DNA of 64,000 nt from Hydractinia symbiolongicarpus (taxonomy: Eukaryota > Cnidaria > Hydrozoa > Anthoathecata > Hydractiniidae). Of this stretch, positions 1-11,327 are shown piece by piece; position 1 is the first letter of the stretch; each line of letters begins with the position of its first letter. Location: NCBI RefSeq assembly GCF_029227915.1, contig NC_079880.1, positions 33,227,501-33,291,500 of the forward strand, in the 5' to 3' direction. A program made the position numbers and the translations under genes. The notes beneath the pieces were generated by a model. That model was not told where the DNA came from and searched no databases. It saw nothing but the letters and a program-made list of their open reading frames with translations.

Positions 1-720
1 TGGACGCGTGGAACCTTGTGATTTACGTGTAAGGCCTTTATTAGGCGTCCAGGGGCCGTATTAAAGCCTTTTCATGGCGTGTGCATGTGGATTACGGCGT
101 TCTGAAGCCATGGAACCAGGAATAACAACTTAGGACGTTCTAGTGTATTGAGAGTGGAAGGACTAGACCAATGGTAAACTGCGCAGGCATGCGAAACCAC
201 ACGATTACGTGTAAATCATTTATTAGGCGTCAAAAGGCCGTATTATAGCCTTTTCATGGCGTGTACATGTGGTTTACGGCGTTGTAAAGCCATGGAACCA
301 GAAAAAACAACTTAGGACGGCGTAGTGTATCGAGAGTGGAAGAACTAGACCAATGGTAACAAGCTTGGACGCGTGGAACCTTGTGATTTACGTGTAAGGC
401 CTTTATTAGGCGTCCAGAGGCCGTATTATAGCCTTTTCATGGCGTGTGCATGTGGATTACGGCGTTGTAAAGCCATGGAACCAGGGAAAACAACTTAGGA
501 TGGCGTAGTGTATTGAGAGTGGAAGAACTAGACCAATCGTAACAAGCTTGGACGCGTGGAACCTTGTGATTTACGTGTAAGGCCTTTATTAGGCGTCCAG
601 GGGCCGTATTAAAGCCTTTTCATGGCGTGTGCATGTGGATTACGGCGTTCTGAAGCCATGGAACCAGGAAAAACAACTTAGGACGGCGTAGTGCATTGAG
701 AGTGGAAGAACTAGACCAAT
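1..720 (+). repeat. Four-monomer block P, copy 1
   Basis: The block carries linked variants 'caggggccgtattaaagcc' (twice), 'cgttctgaagcc', 'gtaaactgcgcagg', 'gtgtatcgagag' and 'ggatggcgtag'. The same variants recur in the same order at 6,764-7,483, an offset of 6,763 bp (37 monomers). The left boundary is unknown because the window begins here. Confidence 0.8.
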
Positions 721-2368
721 AGTAACCTGCACAGTCACGCGGAAACAGGCGATTTACGTGTAAGGGTTTTAATAGGCGGCAAATGGCCGTATTATGGCCT
801 TTCAATGGCGTGTGCATGTGGTTTACGGCGTTCTAAACACCTGGAACCAGAGAAACCAACTTAGGACGGCGTGGTGTATTGAGAGTGGAAGAACTATACC
901 AATGGTACCAAGCTTGGACGCGTGGAACCACGTGATTTACGTGTAAGGCCTTTATTAGGCGTCAAAAGGCCGTATTATAGCCTTTTCATGGCGGGTGCAT
1001 GTGGTTTACGGCGTTGTAAAGCCATGGAACCAGGGAAAACAACTTAGGACGGCGTAGTGTATTGAGAGTGGAAGAACTAGACCAATGGTAACAAGCTTGG
1101 ACGCGTGGAACCTTGTGATTTACGTGTAAGGCCTTTATTAGGCGTCCAGAGGCCTGTTATATAGCCTTTTCATGGCGTGTGCATGTTGATTACGGCGTTG
1201 TAAAGCCATGGAGCCAGGGAAAACAACTTAGGACGGCGTAGTGTATTGAGAGTGGAAGAACTAGACCAATGGTAACAAGCTTGGACGCGTGGAACCCCGT
1301 GATTTACGTGTAAGGCATTTAATGGGCGTCAAAAGGCCGTATTATAGCCTTTTCATGGCGTGTGCACGTGGTTTACGGCGTTGTAAAGCCATGGAACCAG
1401 AAAAACAACTTAGGACGGCGTAGTGTGTTGGGAGTGGAAGAACTAGACCAATGGTAACAAGCTTGGACGCGTGGAACCCGGTGATTTACGTGTAAGGGTT
1501 TTAATAGGCGGCAAATGGCCGTATTATGGCCTTTCAATGGCGTGTGCATGTGGTTTACGGCGTTCTAAACACTTGGAAGCAGAGAAAACAACTTAGAACG
1601 GCGTGGTGTATTGAGAGTGCAAGAACTAGACCAATGGTACCAAGTTTGGACGCGTGGAACCACGTGATTTACGTGTAAGGCCTTTATTAGGCGTCAAAAG
1701 GCCGTATTATAGCCTTTTCATGGCGTGTGCGTGTGGTTTACGGCGTTGTAAAGCCATGGAACCAGGAAAAACAACTTAGGACGGCGTAGTGTATTGAGAG
1801 TGGAAGAACTAGACCAATGGTAACAAGCTTGGACGCGTGGAACCACGTGATTTACGTGTAAGGCCTTTATTAGGCGTCCAGAGGCCGTATTATAGCCTTC
1901 ATGGCTTGTGCATGTGGATTACTGCGTTGTAAAGCCATGGAGCCAGGGAAAACAACTTAGGACGGCGTAGTGTATTGAGAGTGGAAGAACTAGACCAATG
2001 GTACCAAGCTTGAACGCGTGGAACCATGTGATTTACGTGTAAGGCCTTTATTAGGCGTCCAGAGGCCGTATTATAGCCTTTCATGGCGTGTGCATGTGGA
2101 TTACGGCGTTGTAAAGCCATGGAACCAGGGAAAACAACTTAGGACGGCGTAGTGTATTGAGATTAGAAAAACTAGACCAATGGTAACAAGCTTAGACGCG
2201 TGGAACCCCGTGATTTACGTGTAAGGCATTTAATGGGCGTCAAAAGGCCGTATTATAGCCTTTTCATGGCGTGTGCACGTGGTTTACGGCGTTGTAAAGC
2301 CATGGAACCAGGAAAAACAACTTAGGACGGCGTAGTGTATTGGGAGTGGAAGAACTAGACCAATGGTA

Positions 2369-2378
2369 CCAAGCTTGG
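2369..2378. other. Monomer-start dyad, class A form (ccaagcttgg)
   Basis: This is a perfect 10-bp palindrome at the monomer junction, overlapping a KpnI palindrome 'ggtacc' at 2,365-2,370. Most class A units have 'taacaagcttgg' instead, which leaves the 8-bp palindrome 'caagcttg'. Class B units carry an unrelated palindrome at almost the same place. No protein-binding role can be shown from sequence. Confidence 0.7.
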
Positions 2379-2389
2379 ACGCGTGGAAC

Positions 2390-2404
2390 CACGTGATTTA
2401 CGTG
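2390..2404. other. Paired ACGTG cores (G-box-like CACGTG plus TACGTG)
   Basis: 'cacgtg' at 2,390 and 'tacgtg' at 2,399 lie nine bases apart. CACGTG is the core bound by many plant bZIP and animal or plant bHLH factors. The first core is lost in the variants 'ccccgtg', 'cccggtg', 'ccttgtg' and 'ccaagtg'. The second core is lost in 'ttacatgtaagg' units. No function is claimed. Confidence 0.45.
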
Positions 2405-2451
2405 TAAGGCCTTTATTAGGCGTCCAGAGGCCGTATTATAGCCTTTTCATG

Positions 2452-2464
2452 GCGTGTGCATGTG
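2452..2464. other. 13-nt alternating purine/pyrimidine tract, once per monomer
   Basis: 'gcgtgtgcatgtg' alternates strictly between purine and pyrimidine. Such tracts are prone to left-handed (Z) DNA under torsion; whether this happens here is inference. The common variants 'gcgtgtacatgtg' and 'gcgtgtgcacgtg' change bases but keep the alternation. A few units break it ('gcgggtgcatg', 'gtgcttgtgg', 'gtgcaagtgg'). Confidence 0.65.
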
Positions 2465-3110
2465 GATTACGGCGTTGTAAAGCCATGGAACCAGGGAAAA
2501 CAACTTAGGACGGCGTAGTGTATTGAGAGTGGAAGAACTAGACCAATGGTAACAAGCTTGGACGCGTGGAACCCGGTCATTTACGTGTAAGGCCTTTATT
2601 AGGCGTCCAGAGGCCGTATTATAGCCTTTTCATGGCGTGTGCATGTGGATTACGGCGTTGTAAAGCCATGGAGCCAGGGAAAACAACTTAGGACGGCATA
2701 GTGTATTGAGAGTGGAAGAACTAGACCAATGGTAACAAGCTTGGACGCGTGGAACCCCGTGATTTACGTGTAAGGCATTTAATGGGCGTCAAAAGACCGT
2801 ATTATAGCCTTTTCATGGCGTGTGCATGTGGATTACGGCGTTGTAAAGCCATGGAACCAGGGAAAACAACTTAGGACGGCGTAGTGTATTGAGAGTGGAA
2901 GAACTATACCAATGGTAACAAGCTTGGACGCGTGGAACCCGGTGATTTACGTGTAAGGCATTTAATAGGCGTCAAAAGGCCGTATTATAGCATTTTCATG
3001 GCGTGTGCAAGTGGTTTACGGCGTTGTAAAGCCATGGAACCAGGAAAAACAACTTAGGACGGCGTAGTGTATTGAGAGTGAAAGAACTAGACCAATGGTA
3101 ACATGCTTGG

Positions 3111-5490
3111 ACGCGTGGAACCACGTGATTTACGTGTAAGGCCTTTATTAGGCGTCAAAAGGCCGTATTATAGCCTTTTCATGGCGGGTGCATGTGGTTT
3201 ACGGCGTTGTAAAGCCATGGAACCAGGGAAAACAACTTAGGACGGCGTAGTGTATTGAGAGTGGAAGAACTAGACCAATGGTAACAAGCTTGGACGCGTG
3301 GAACCTTGTGATTTACGTGTAAGGCCTTTATTAGGCGTCCAGAGGCCGTATTATAGCCTTTTCATGGCGTGTGCATGTTGATTACGGCGTTGTAAAGCCA
3401 TGGAGCCAGGGAAAACAACTTAGGACGGCGTAGTGTATTGAGAGTGGAAGAACTAGACCAATGGTAACAAGCTTGGACGCGTGGAACCCCGTGATTTACG
3501 TGTAAGGCCTTTATTAGGCGTCCAGAGGCCTGTTATATAGCCTTTTCATGGCGTGTGCATGTTGATTACGGCGTTGTAAAGCCATGGAGCCAGGGAAAAC
3601 AACTTAGGATGGCGTAGTGTATTGAGAGTGGAAGAACTAGACCAATGGTAACAAGCTTGGACGCGTGGAACCCCGTGATTTACGTGTAAGGCATTTAATG
3701 GGCGTCAAAAGGCCGTATTATAGCCTTTTCATGGCGTGTGCACGTGGTTTACGGCGTTGTAAAGCCATGGAACCAGAAAAACAACTTAGGACGGCGTAGT
3801 GTGTTGGGAGTGGAAGAACTAGACCAATGGTAACAAGCTTGGACGCGTGGAACCCGGTGATTTACGTGTAAGGGTTTTAATAGGCGGCAAATGGCCGTAT
3901 TATGGCCTTTCAATGGCGTGTGCATGTGGTTTACGGCGTTCTAAACACTTGGAAGCAGAGAAAACAACTTAGGACGGCGTGGTGTATTGAGAGTGCAAGA
4001 ACTAGACCAATGGTACCAAGTTTGGACGCGTGGAACCACGTGATTTACGTGTAAGGCCTTTATTAGGCGTCAAAAGGCCGTATTATAGCCTTTTCATGGC
4101 GTGTGCGTGTGGTTTACGGCGTTGTAAAGCCATGGAACCAGGAAAAACAACTTAGGACGGCGTAGTGTATTGAGAGTGGAAGAAGTAGACCAATGGTAAC
4201 AAGCTTGGACGCGTGGAACCACGTGATTTACGTGTAAGGCCTTTATTAGGCGTCCAGAGGCCGTATTATAGCCTTCATGGCGTGTGCATGTGGATTACTG
4301 CGTTGTAAAGCCATGGAGCCAGGGAAAACAACTTAGGACGGCGTAGTGTATTGAGAGTGGAAGAACTAGACCAATGGTACCAAGCTTGAACGCGTGGAAC
4401 CATGTGATTTACGTGTAAGGCCTTTATTAGGCGTCCAGAGGCCGTATTATAGCCTTTCATGGCGTGTGCATGTGGATTACGGCGTTGTAAAGCCATGGAA
4501 CCAGGGAAAACAACTTAGGACGGCGTAGTGTATTGAGATTAGAAAAACTAGACCAATGGTAACAAGCTTGGACGCGTGGAACCCCGTGATTTACGTGTAA
4601 GGCATTTAATGGGCGTCAAAAGGCCGTATTATAGCCTTTTCATGGCGTGTGCACGTGGTTTACGGCGTTGTAAAGCCATGGAACCAGGAAAAACAACTTA
4701 GGACGGCGTAGTGTATTGGGAGTGGAAGAACTAGACCAATGGTACCAAGCTTGGACGCGTGGAACCACGTGATTTACGTGTAAGGCCTTTATTAGGCGTC
4801 CAGAGGCCGTATTATAGCCTTTTCATGGCGTGTGCATGTGGATTACGGCGTTGTAAAGCCATGGAACCAGGGAAAACAACTTAGGACGGCGTAGTGTATT
4901 GAGAGTGGAAGAACTAGACCAATGGTAACAAGCTTGGACGCGTGGAACACGGTCATTTACGTGTAAGGCCTTTATTAGGCGTCCAGAGGCCGTATTATAG
5001 CCTTTTCATGGCGTGTGCATGTGGATTACGGCGTTGTAAAGCCATGGAGCCAGGGAAAACAACTTAGGACGGCATAGTGTATTGAGAGTGGAAGAACTAG
5101 ACCAATGGTAACAAGCTTGGACGCGTGGAACCCCGTGATTTACGTGTAAGGCATTTAATGGGCGTCAAAAGACCGTATTATAGCCTTTTCATGGCGTGTG
5201 CATGTGGATTACGGCGTTGTAAAGCCATGGAACCAGGGAAAACAACTTAGGACGGCGTAGTGTATTGAGAGTGGAAGAACTATACCAATGGTAACAAGCT
5301 TGGACGCGTGGAACCCGGTGATTTACGTGTAAGGCATTTAATAGGCGTCAAAAGGCCGTATTATAGCATTTTCATGGCGTGTGCAAGTGGTTTACGGCGT
5401 TGTAAAGCCATGGAACCAGGAAAAACAACTTAGGACGGCGTAGTGTATTGAGAGTGAAAGAACTAGACCAATGGTAACATGCTTGGACGC
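3111..5490 (+). repeat. 13-monomer block Q, copy 2, directly adjacent
   Basis: The offset to copy 1 is 2,193 bp (12 monomers) at the left, at 'gcgggtgcatg', and becomes 2,376 bp (13 monomers) from 'cctgttatatag' onwards. One monomer was therefore gained near 3.3-3.5 kb; two neighbouring units there share 'gcatgttgattacgg'. Copy 2 lies directly behind copy 1, as expected for unequal exchange in register. Confidence 0.87.
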
Positions 5491-6040
5491 GTGGAACCAC
5501 GTGATTTACGTGTAAGGCCTTTATTAGGCGTCCAGAGGCCGTATTATAGCCTTTTCATGGCGTGTGCATGTGGATTACGGCGTTGTAAAGCCATGGAGCC
5601 AGGGAAAACAACTTAGGACGGCATAGTGTATTGAGAGTGGAAGAACTAGACCAATGGTAACAAGCTTGGACGCGTGGAACCCCGTGATTTACGCGTAAGG
5701 CATTTAATGGGCGTCAAAAGGCCGTATTATAGCCTTTTCACGGCGTGTGCATGTGGATTACGGCGTTGTAAAGCCATGGAACCAGGGAAAACAACTTAGG
5801 ACGGCGTAGTGTATTGAGAGTGGAAGAACTAGACCAATGGTAACAAGCTTGGACGCGTGGAACCCGGTGATTTACGTGTAAGGCATTTAATAGGCGTCAA
5901 AAGGCCGTATTATAGCATTTTCATGGCGTGTGCATGTGGTTTACGGCGTTGTAAAGCCATGGAACCAGGAAAAACAACTTAGGACGGCGTAGTGTATTGA
6001 GAGTGAAAGAACTAGACCAATGGTAACATGCTTGGACGCG
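5490..6040 (+). repeat. Three-monomer repeat of the end of block Q
   Basis: 'ggcatagtg' recurs at 5,620, 549 bp (three monomers) after 5,071. The surrounding units follow the same order as at 4.95-5.49 kb, including the class A unit with 'tagcattttcatgg' and the 'aacatgcttgg' boundary. A private change, 'ttacgcgtaagg' near 5,690, marks the newer copy. Confidence 0.72.
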
Positions 6041-6210
6041 TGGAACCCGGTGATTTACGTGTAATGCATTTAATAGGCGTCAAAAGGCCGTATTATAGCA
6101 TTTTCATGGCGTGTGCATGTGGTTTACGGCGTTGTAAAGCCATGTAACCAGGAAAAACAACTTAGGACGTTCTCGTGTATTGAGAGTGGAAAGACTAGAC
6201 CAACGGTAAC

Positions 6211-6392
6211 CTGCGCAGGCACGCAGACCAACGTGATTTACGTGTAAGGACTTTATTAGGCGGCAAAGGCGGTATTATAGCTTTTCAAAGGCGTGTGCAT
6301 GTAGTTGACGGCGTTCCAAAGCTATGGAGCCAGAGAAAACAACTTAGGACGGCGTAGTGTATTGAGAGTGGAAGAACTAGACCAATAATAAC
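6211..6392 (+). repeat. Class E monomer, most divergent unit seen (copy 1)
   Basis: The junction is 'ctgcgcaggcacgcagacc', and the rest of the left half reads 'ggactttattaggcggc', 'aaaggcggtattatagc', 'ttttcaaaggcg'. The right half differs as well: 'catgtagttgacggcg', 'ttccaaagctatggagcc'. It is 182 bp and stays in register with its neighbours. A near-identical copy lies eight monomers to the right (7,673-7,854). It looks like an old or introduced variant held at low copy number. Confidence 0.8.
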
Positions 6393-6763
6393 AAGCTTGG
6401 ACGCGTGGAACCCGGTGATTTACGTGTAAGGCATTTAATAGGCGTCAAAAGGCCGTATTATAGCATTTTCATGGCGTGTGCATGTGGTTTACGGCGTTGT
6501 AAAGCCATGGAACCAGGAAAAACAACTTAGGACGGCGTAGTGTATTGAGAGTGGAAGAACTAGACCAATGGTAACAAGCTTGGACGCGTGGAACCTTGTG
6601 ATTTACGTTTAAGGCCTTTATTAGGCGTCCAGAGGCCGTATTATAGCCTTTTCATGGCGTGTGCATGTGGATTACGGCGTTGTAAAGCCATGGAACCAGG
6701 GAAAACAACTTAGGACGGCGTAGTGTATTGAAAGTGGAAGAACTAGACCAATGGTAACAAGCT

Positions 6764-7483
6764 TGGACGCGTGGAACCTTGTGATTTACGTGTAAGGCCT
6801 TTATTAGGCGTCCAGGGGCCGTATTAAAGCCTTTTCATGGCGTGTGCATGTGGATTACGGTGTTCTGAAGCCATGGAACCAGGAATAACAACTTAGGACG
6901 TTCTAGTGTATTGAGAGTGGAAGGACTAGACCAATGGTAAACTGCGCAGGCACGCGAAACCACACGATTACGTGTAAGGCATTTAATAGGCGTCAAAAGG
7001 CCGTATTATAGCCTTTTCATGGCGTGTACATGTGGTTTACGGCGTTGTAAAGCCATGGAACCAGAAAAAACAACTTAGGACGGCGTAGTGTATCGAGAGT
7101 GGAAGAACTAGACCAATGGTAACAAGCTTGGACGCGTGGAACCTTGTGATTTACGTGTAAGGCCTTTATTAGGCGTCCAGAGGCCGTATTATAGCCTTTT
7201 CATGGCGTGTGCATGTGGATTACGGCGTTGTAAAGCCATGGAACCAGGGAAAACAACTTAGGATGGCGTAGTGTAGTGAGAGTGGAAGAACTAGACCAAT
7301 GGTAACAAGCTTGGACGCGTGGAACCTTGTGATTTACGTGTAAGGCCTTTATTAGGCGTCCAGGGGCCGTATTAAAGCCTTTTCATGGCGTGTGCATGTG
7401 GATTACGGCGTTCTGAAGCCATGGAACCAGGAATAACAACTTAGGACGGCGTAGTGTATTGAGAGTGGAAGGACTAGACCAAT
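6764..7483 (+). repeat. Four-monomer block P, copy 2
   Basis: It repeats the variants of the first 720 bases in order. It has a few private changes, for example 'gtgtagtgag' near 7,274 where copy 1 has 'gtgtattgag', and 'cggtgttctgaag' near 6,859. The match fades after about 7,483. Confidence 0.8.
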
Positions 7484-7672
7484 GGTAACAAGTTTGGACG
7501 CGTGGAACCCCGTGATTTACGTGTAAGGCATTTAATAGGCGTCAAAAGCCCGTATTATAGCCTTTTTATGGCGTGTACATGTGGTTTACGGCGTTGTAGA
7601 GCCATGGACACAGGAAAAACAACTTAGGACGCTCTTGTGTATTGAGAGTGGAAAGACTAAACCAATGGTAAC

Positions 7673-7854
7673 CTGCGCAGGCACGCAGACCAACGTGATT
7701 TACGTGTAAGGACTTTATTAGGCGGCAAAGGCGGTATTATAGCTTTTCAAAGGCGTGTGCATGTAGTTGACGGCGTTCCAAAGCTATGGAGCCAGAGAAA
7801 ACAACTTAGGACGGCGTAGTGTATTGAGAGTGGAAGAACTAGACCAATAATAAC
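7673..7854 (+). repeat. Class E monomer (copy 2)
   Basis: This is the same divergent unit as at 6,211, with 'ttttcaaaggcg', 'catgtagttgacggcg' and 'ttccaaagctatggagcc'. The offset is 1,462 bp, eight monomers. The next monomer in both places begins after 'accaataata', so more than the single unit was copied. Confidence 0.8.
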
Positions 7855-9344
7855 AAGCTTGGACGCGTGGAACCCGGTGATTTACGTGTAAGGCATTTAA
7901 TAGGCGTCAAAAGGCCGTATTATAGCATTTTCATGGCGTGTGCATGTGGTTTACGGCGTTGTAAAGCCATGGAACCAGGAAAAACAACTTAGGACGGCGT
8001 AGTTCATTGAGAGTGAAAGAACTAGACCAATGGTAACATGCTTGGACGCGTGGAACCACGTGATTTACGTGTAAGGCCTTTATTAGGCGTCCAGAGGCCG
8101 TATTATAGCCTTTTCATGGCGTGTGCATGTGGTTTACGGCGTTCTAAACACATGGAACCAGAGAAAACAACTTAGGACGTTCTAGTGTATTGAGAGAGGA
8201 AGGACTAGACCAATGGTAACCTGCGCAGGCACGCGAAACCACACGATTACGTGTAAGGCATTTAATAGGCGTCAAAAGGCCGTATTATGGCCTTTTCATG
8301 GCGTGTACATGTGGTTTACGGTGTTGTAAAGCCATGGAACCAGAAAAAACAACTTAGGACGGCGTAATGTATCGAGAGTGGAAGAACTAGACCAATGGTA
8401 ACAAGCTTGGACGCGTGGAACCACGTGATTTACGTGTAAGGCCTTTATTAGGCGTCCAGAGGCCGTATTATAGCCTTTTCATGGCGTGTGCATGTGGATT
8501 ACGGCGTTGTAAAGCCATGGAGCCAGGGAAAACAACTTAGGACGGCGTAGTGTATTGAGAGTGGAAGAACTAGACCAATGGTAACAAGCTTGGACGCGTG
8601 GAACCCGGTGATTTACGTGTAAGGCATTTAACAGGCGGCAAATGGCCGTATTATGGCCTTTCAATGGCGTGTGCATGTGGTTTACGGCGTTCTAAACACA
8701 TGGAACCAGAGAAAACAACTTAGGACGGCGTGGTGTATTGAGAGTGGAAAAACTATACCAATGGTACCAAGCTTGGACGCTTGGAACCACGTGATTTACG
8801 TGTAAGGCCTTTATTAGGCGTCAAAAGGCCGTATTATAACCTTTTCATGGCGTGTGCATGTGGTTTACGGCGTTGTAAAGCCATGGAACCAGGGAAAACA
8901 ACTTAGGACGGCGTAGTGTATTGAGAGTGGAAGAACTAGACCAATGGTAACAAGCTTGGACGCGTGGAACCTTGTGATTTACGTGTAAGGCCTTTATTAG
9001 GCGTCCAGAGGCCGTATTATAGCCTTTTCATGGCGTGTGCATGTTGATTACGGCGTTGTAAAGCCATGGAGCCAGGGAAAACAACTTAGGACGGCGTAGT
9101 GTATTGAGAGTGGAAGAACTAGACCAATGGTAACAAGCTTGGACGCGTGGAACCCCGTGATTTACGTTTAAGGCATTTAATGGGCGTCAAAAGGCCGTAT
9201 TATAGCCTTTTCATGGCGTGTGCATGTGGTTTACGGCGTTGTAAAGCCATGGAACCAGGAAAAACAACTTAGGACGGCGTAGTGCATTGAGAGTGGAAGA
9301 ACTAGACCAATAGTAACCTGCGCAGTCACGCGGAAACACGCGAT

Positions 9345-9757
9345 TTACGTGTAAGGCATTTAATAGGCGTCAAAAGGCCGTATTATGGCCTTTTCATGGC
9401 GTGTACATGTGATTTACGGCGTTGTAAAGCCATGGAACCAGAAAAAACAACTTAGGACGGCGTAGTGTATCGAGAGTGGAAGGACTAGACCAATGGTAAC
9501 AAGCTTGGACGCGTGGAACCTTGTGATTTACGTGTAAGGACTTTATTAGTCGTCCAGAGGCCGTATCATAGCCTTTTCATGGCGTGTGCGTGTGGTTTAC
9601 GGCGTTGTAAAGCCATGGAACCAGGAAAAACAACTTAGGACGGCGTAGTGTATTGAGAGTGGAAGAACTAGACCAATGGTAACAAGCTTGGACGCGTGGA
9701 ACCACGTGATTTACGTGTAAGGCCTTTATTAGGCGTCCAGAGGCCGTATTATAGCCT
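9345..9757 (+). repeat. Four-monomer-offset repeat, copy 1
   Basis: Linked variants are 'gtacatgtgatttacgg' (9,403), 'gtgtatcgagag', 'ggactttatta' (about 9,538) and 'gtatcatagcc' (about 9,564). They recur 729 bp to the right. The match covers about 2.25 monomers. Confidence 0.75.
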
Positions 9758-10073
9758 TCATGGCGTGTGCATGTGGATTACGGCGTTGTAAAGCCATGGA
9801 GCCAGGGAAAACAACTTAGGACGGCGTAGTGTATTGAGAGTGGAAGAACTAGACCAATGGTACCAAGCTTGGACGCGTGGAACCACGTGATTTACGTGTA
9901 AGGCCTTTATTAGGCGTCCAGAGGCCGTATTATGGCCTTTCAATGGCGTGTGCATGTGGTTTACGGCGTTCTAAACACATGGAACCAGAGAAAACAACTT
10001 AGGACGTTCTAGTGTATTGAGGGAGGAAGGACTAGACCAATGGTAACCTGCGCAGGCACGCGAAACCACACGA

Positions 10074-10486
10074 TTACGTGTAAGGCATTTAATAGGCGTC
10101 AAAAGGCCGTATTATGGCCTTTTCATGGCGTGTACATGTGATTTACGGCGTTGTAAAGCCATGGAACCAGAAAAAACAACTTAGGACGGCGTAGTGTATC
10201 GAGAGTGGAAGAACTAGACCAATGGTAACAAGCTTGGACGCGTCGAACCTTGTGATTTACGTGTAAGGACTTTATTAGGCGTCCAGAGGCCGTATCATAG
10301 CCTTTTCATGGCGTGTGCGTGTGGTTTACGGCGTTGTAAAGCCATGGAACCAGGAAAAACAACTTAGGACGGCGTAGTGTATTGAGAGTGGAAGAACTAG
10401 ACCAATGGTAACAAGCTTGGACGCGTGGAACCACGTGATTTACGTGTAAGGCCTTTATTAGGCGTCCAGAGGCCGTATTATAGCCT
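10074..10486 (+). repeat. Four-monomer-offset repeat, copy 2
   Basis: It matches 9,345-9,757 at an offset of 729 bp (four monomers). The junction to its left is class B where copy 1 has class C, so the breakpoint lies near 10,074. A private change, 'acgcgtcgaacc', is at about 10,240. Confidence 0.75.
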
Positions 10487-11327
10487 TTTCATGGCGTGTG
10501 CATGTGGATTACGGCGTTGTAAAGCCATGGAACCAGGGAAAACAACTTAGGACGGCGTAGTGTATTGAGAGTGGAAGAACTAGACCAATGGTAACAAGCT
10601 TGGACGCGTGGGACCACGTGATTTACGTGTAAGGCATTTAATAGGCGTCAAAAGGCCGTATTATAGCATTTTCATGGCGTGTGCATGTGGTTTACGGCGT
10701 TGTAAAGCCATGGAACCAGGAAAAACAACTTAGGACGGCGTAGTGCATTGAGAGTGGAAGAACTAGACCAATGGTAACAAGCTTGGACGCGTGGAACCAC
10801 GTGATTTACGTGTAAGGCCTTTATTAGGCGTCCAGAGGCCGTATTATAGCCTTCATGGCGTGTGCATGTGGATTACGGCGTTCTAAAGCCATGGAGCCAG
10901 GGAAAACTACTTAGGACGGCGTAGTGTATTGAGAGTGGAAGAACTAGACCAATGGTACCAAGCTTGGACGCGTGGAACCACGTGATTTACGTGTAAGGCC
11001 TTTATTAGGCGTCCAGAGGCCGTATTATAGCCTTTTCATGGCGTGTGCATGTGGATTACGGCGTTGTAAAGCCATGGAACCAGGGAAAACAACTTAGGAC
11101 GGCGTAGTGTATTGAGAGTAGAAAAACTAGACCAACGGTAACAAGCTTGGACGCGTGGAACCCAGTGATTTACGTGTAAGGCATTTAATGGGCGTCAAAA
11201 GGCCGTATTATAGCCTTTTCATGGCGTGTGCACGTGGTTTACGGCATTGTAAAGCCATGGAACCAGGAAAAACAACTTAGGACGGCGTAGTGTATTGGGA
11301 GTGGAAGAACTAGACCAATGGTACCAA

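Larger units (their letters stand above)
2371..2553 (+). repeat. Reference monomer, class A (HindIII junction), 183 bp
   Basis: This is a clean example of the commonest unit, phased at the HindIII site 'aagctt'. In order it holds the class A junction with an MluI site ('acgcgt'), the stretch 'ccacgtgatttacgtg', the middle module 'ctttattaggcgtccagagg', an alternating purine/pyrimidine tract, 'ggattacggcgttg', an NcoI site ('ccatgg'), an A-rich stretch, and the end module 'gacggcgtag' with 'ggaagaactag'. The next monomer starts with the next 'aagctt' at 2554. Class A makes up most of the array, so HindIII, MluI and NcoI sites recur at about 183 bp. Confidence 0.9.
915..3110 (+). repeat. 12-monomer block Q, copy 1
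   Basis: Diagnostic variants in order are 'gcgggtgcatg' (991), 'cctgttatatag' (1,153), 'aagggttttaatagg' (about 1,495), 'tatagccttcatgg' (about 1,891), 'ggcatagtg' (2,695), 'gtgcaagtgg' (about 3,006) and 'aacatgcttgg' (about 3,102). All recur in copy 2. Over 1.26-3.10 kb I counted about six single-base differences from copy 2, so identity there is above 99%. Confidence 0.88.

Noticed and set aside
2410-2430. CENP-B box (TTCG-four-A-two-CGGG pattern)
   Set aside because: TTCG occurs only in the 'ttattcggcgtcc' variant, and the required A and CGGG do not follow at the right spacing. No monomer type shows the motif.
3300-3660. Insertion of foreign DNA at the point where the block Q offset changes from 12 to 13 monomers
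   Set aside because: The added piece is one ordinary monomer of the same family, sharing 'gcatgttgattacgg' with its neighbour.
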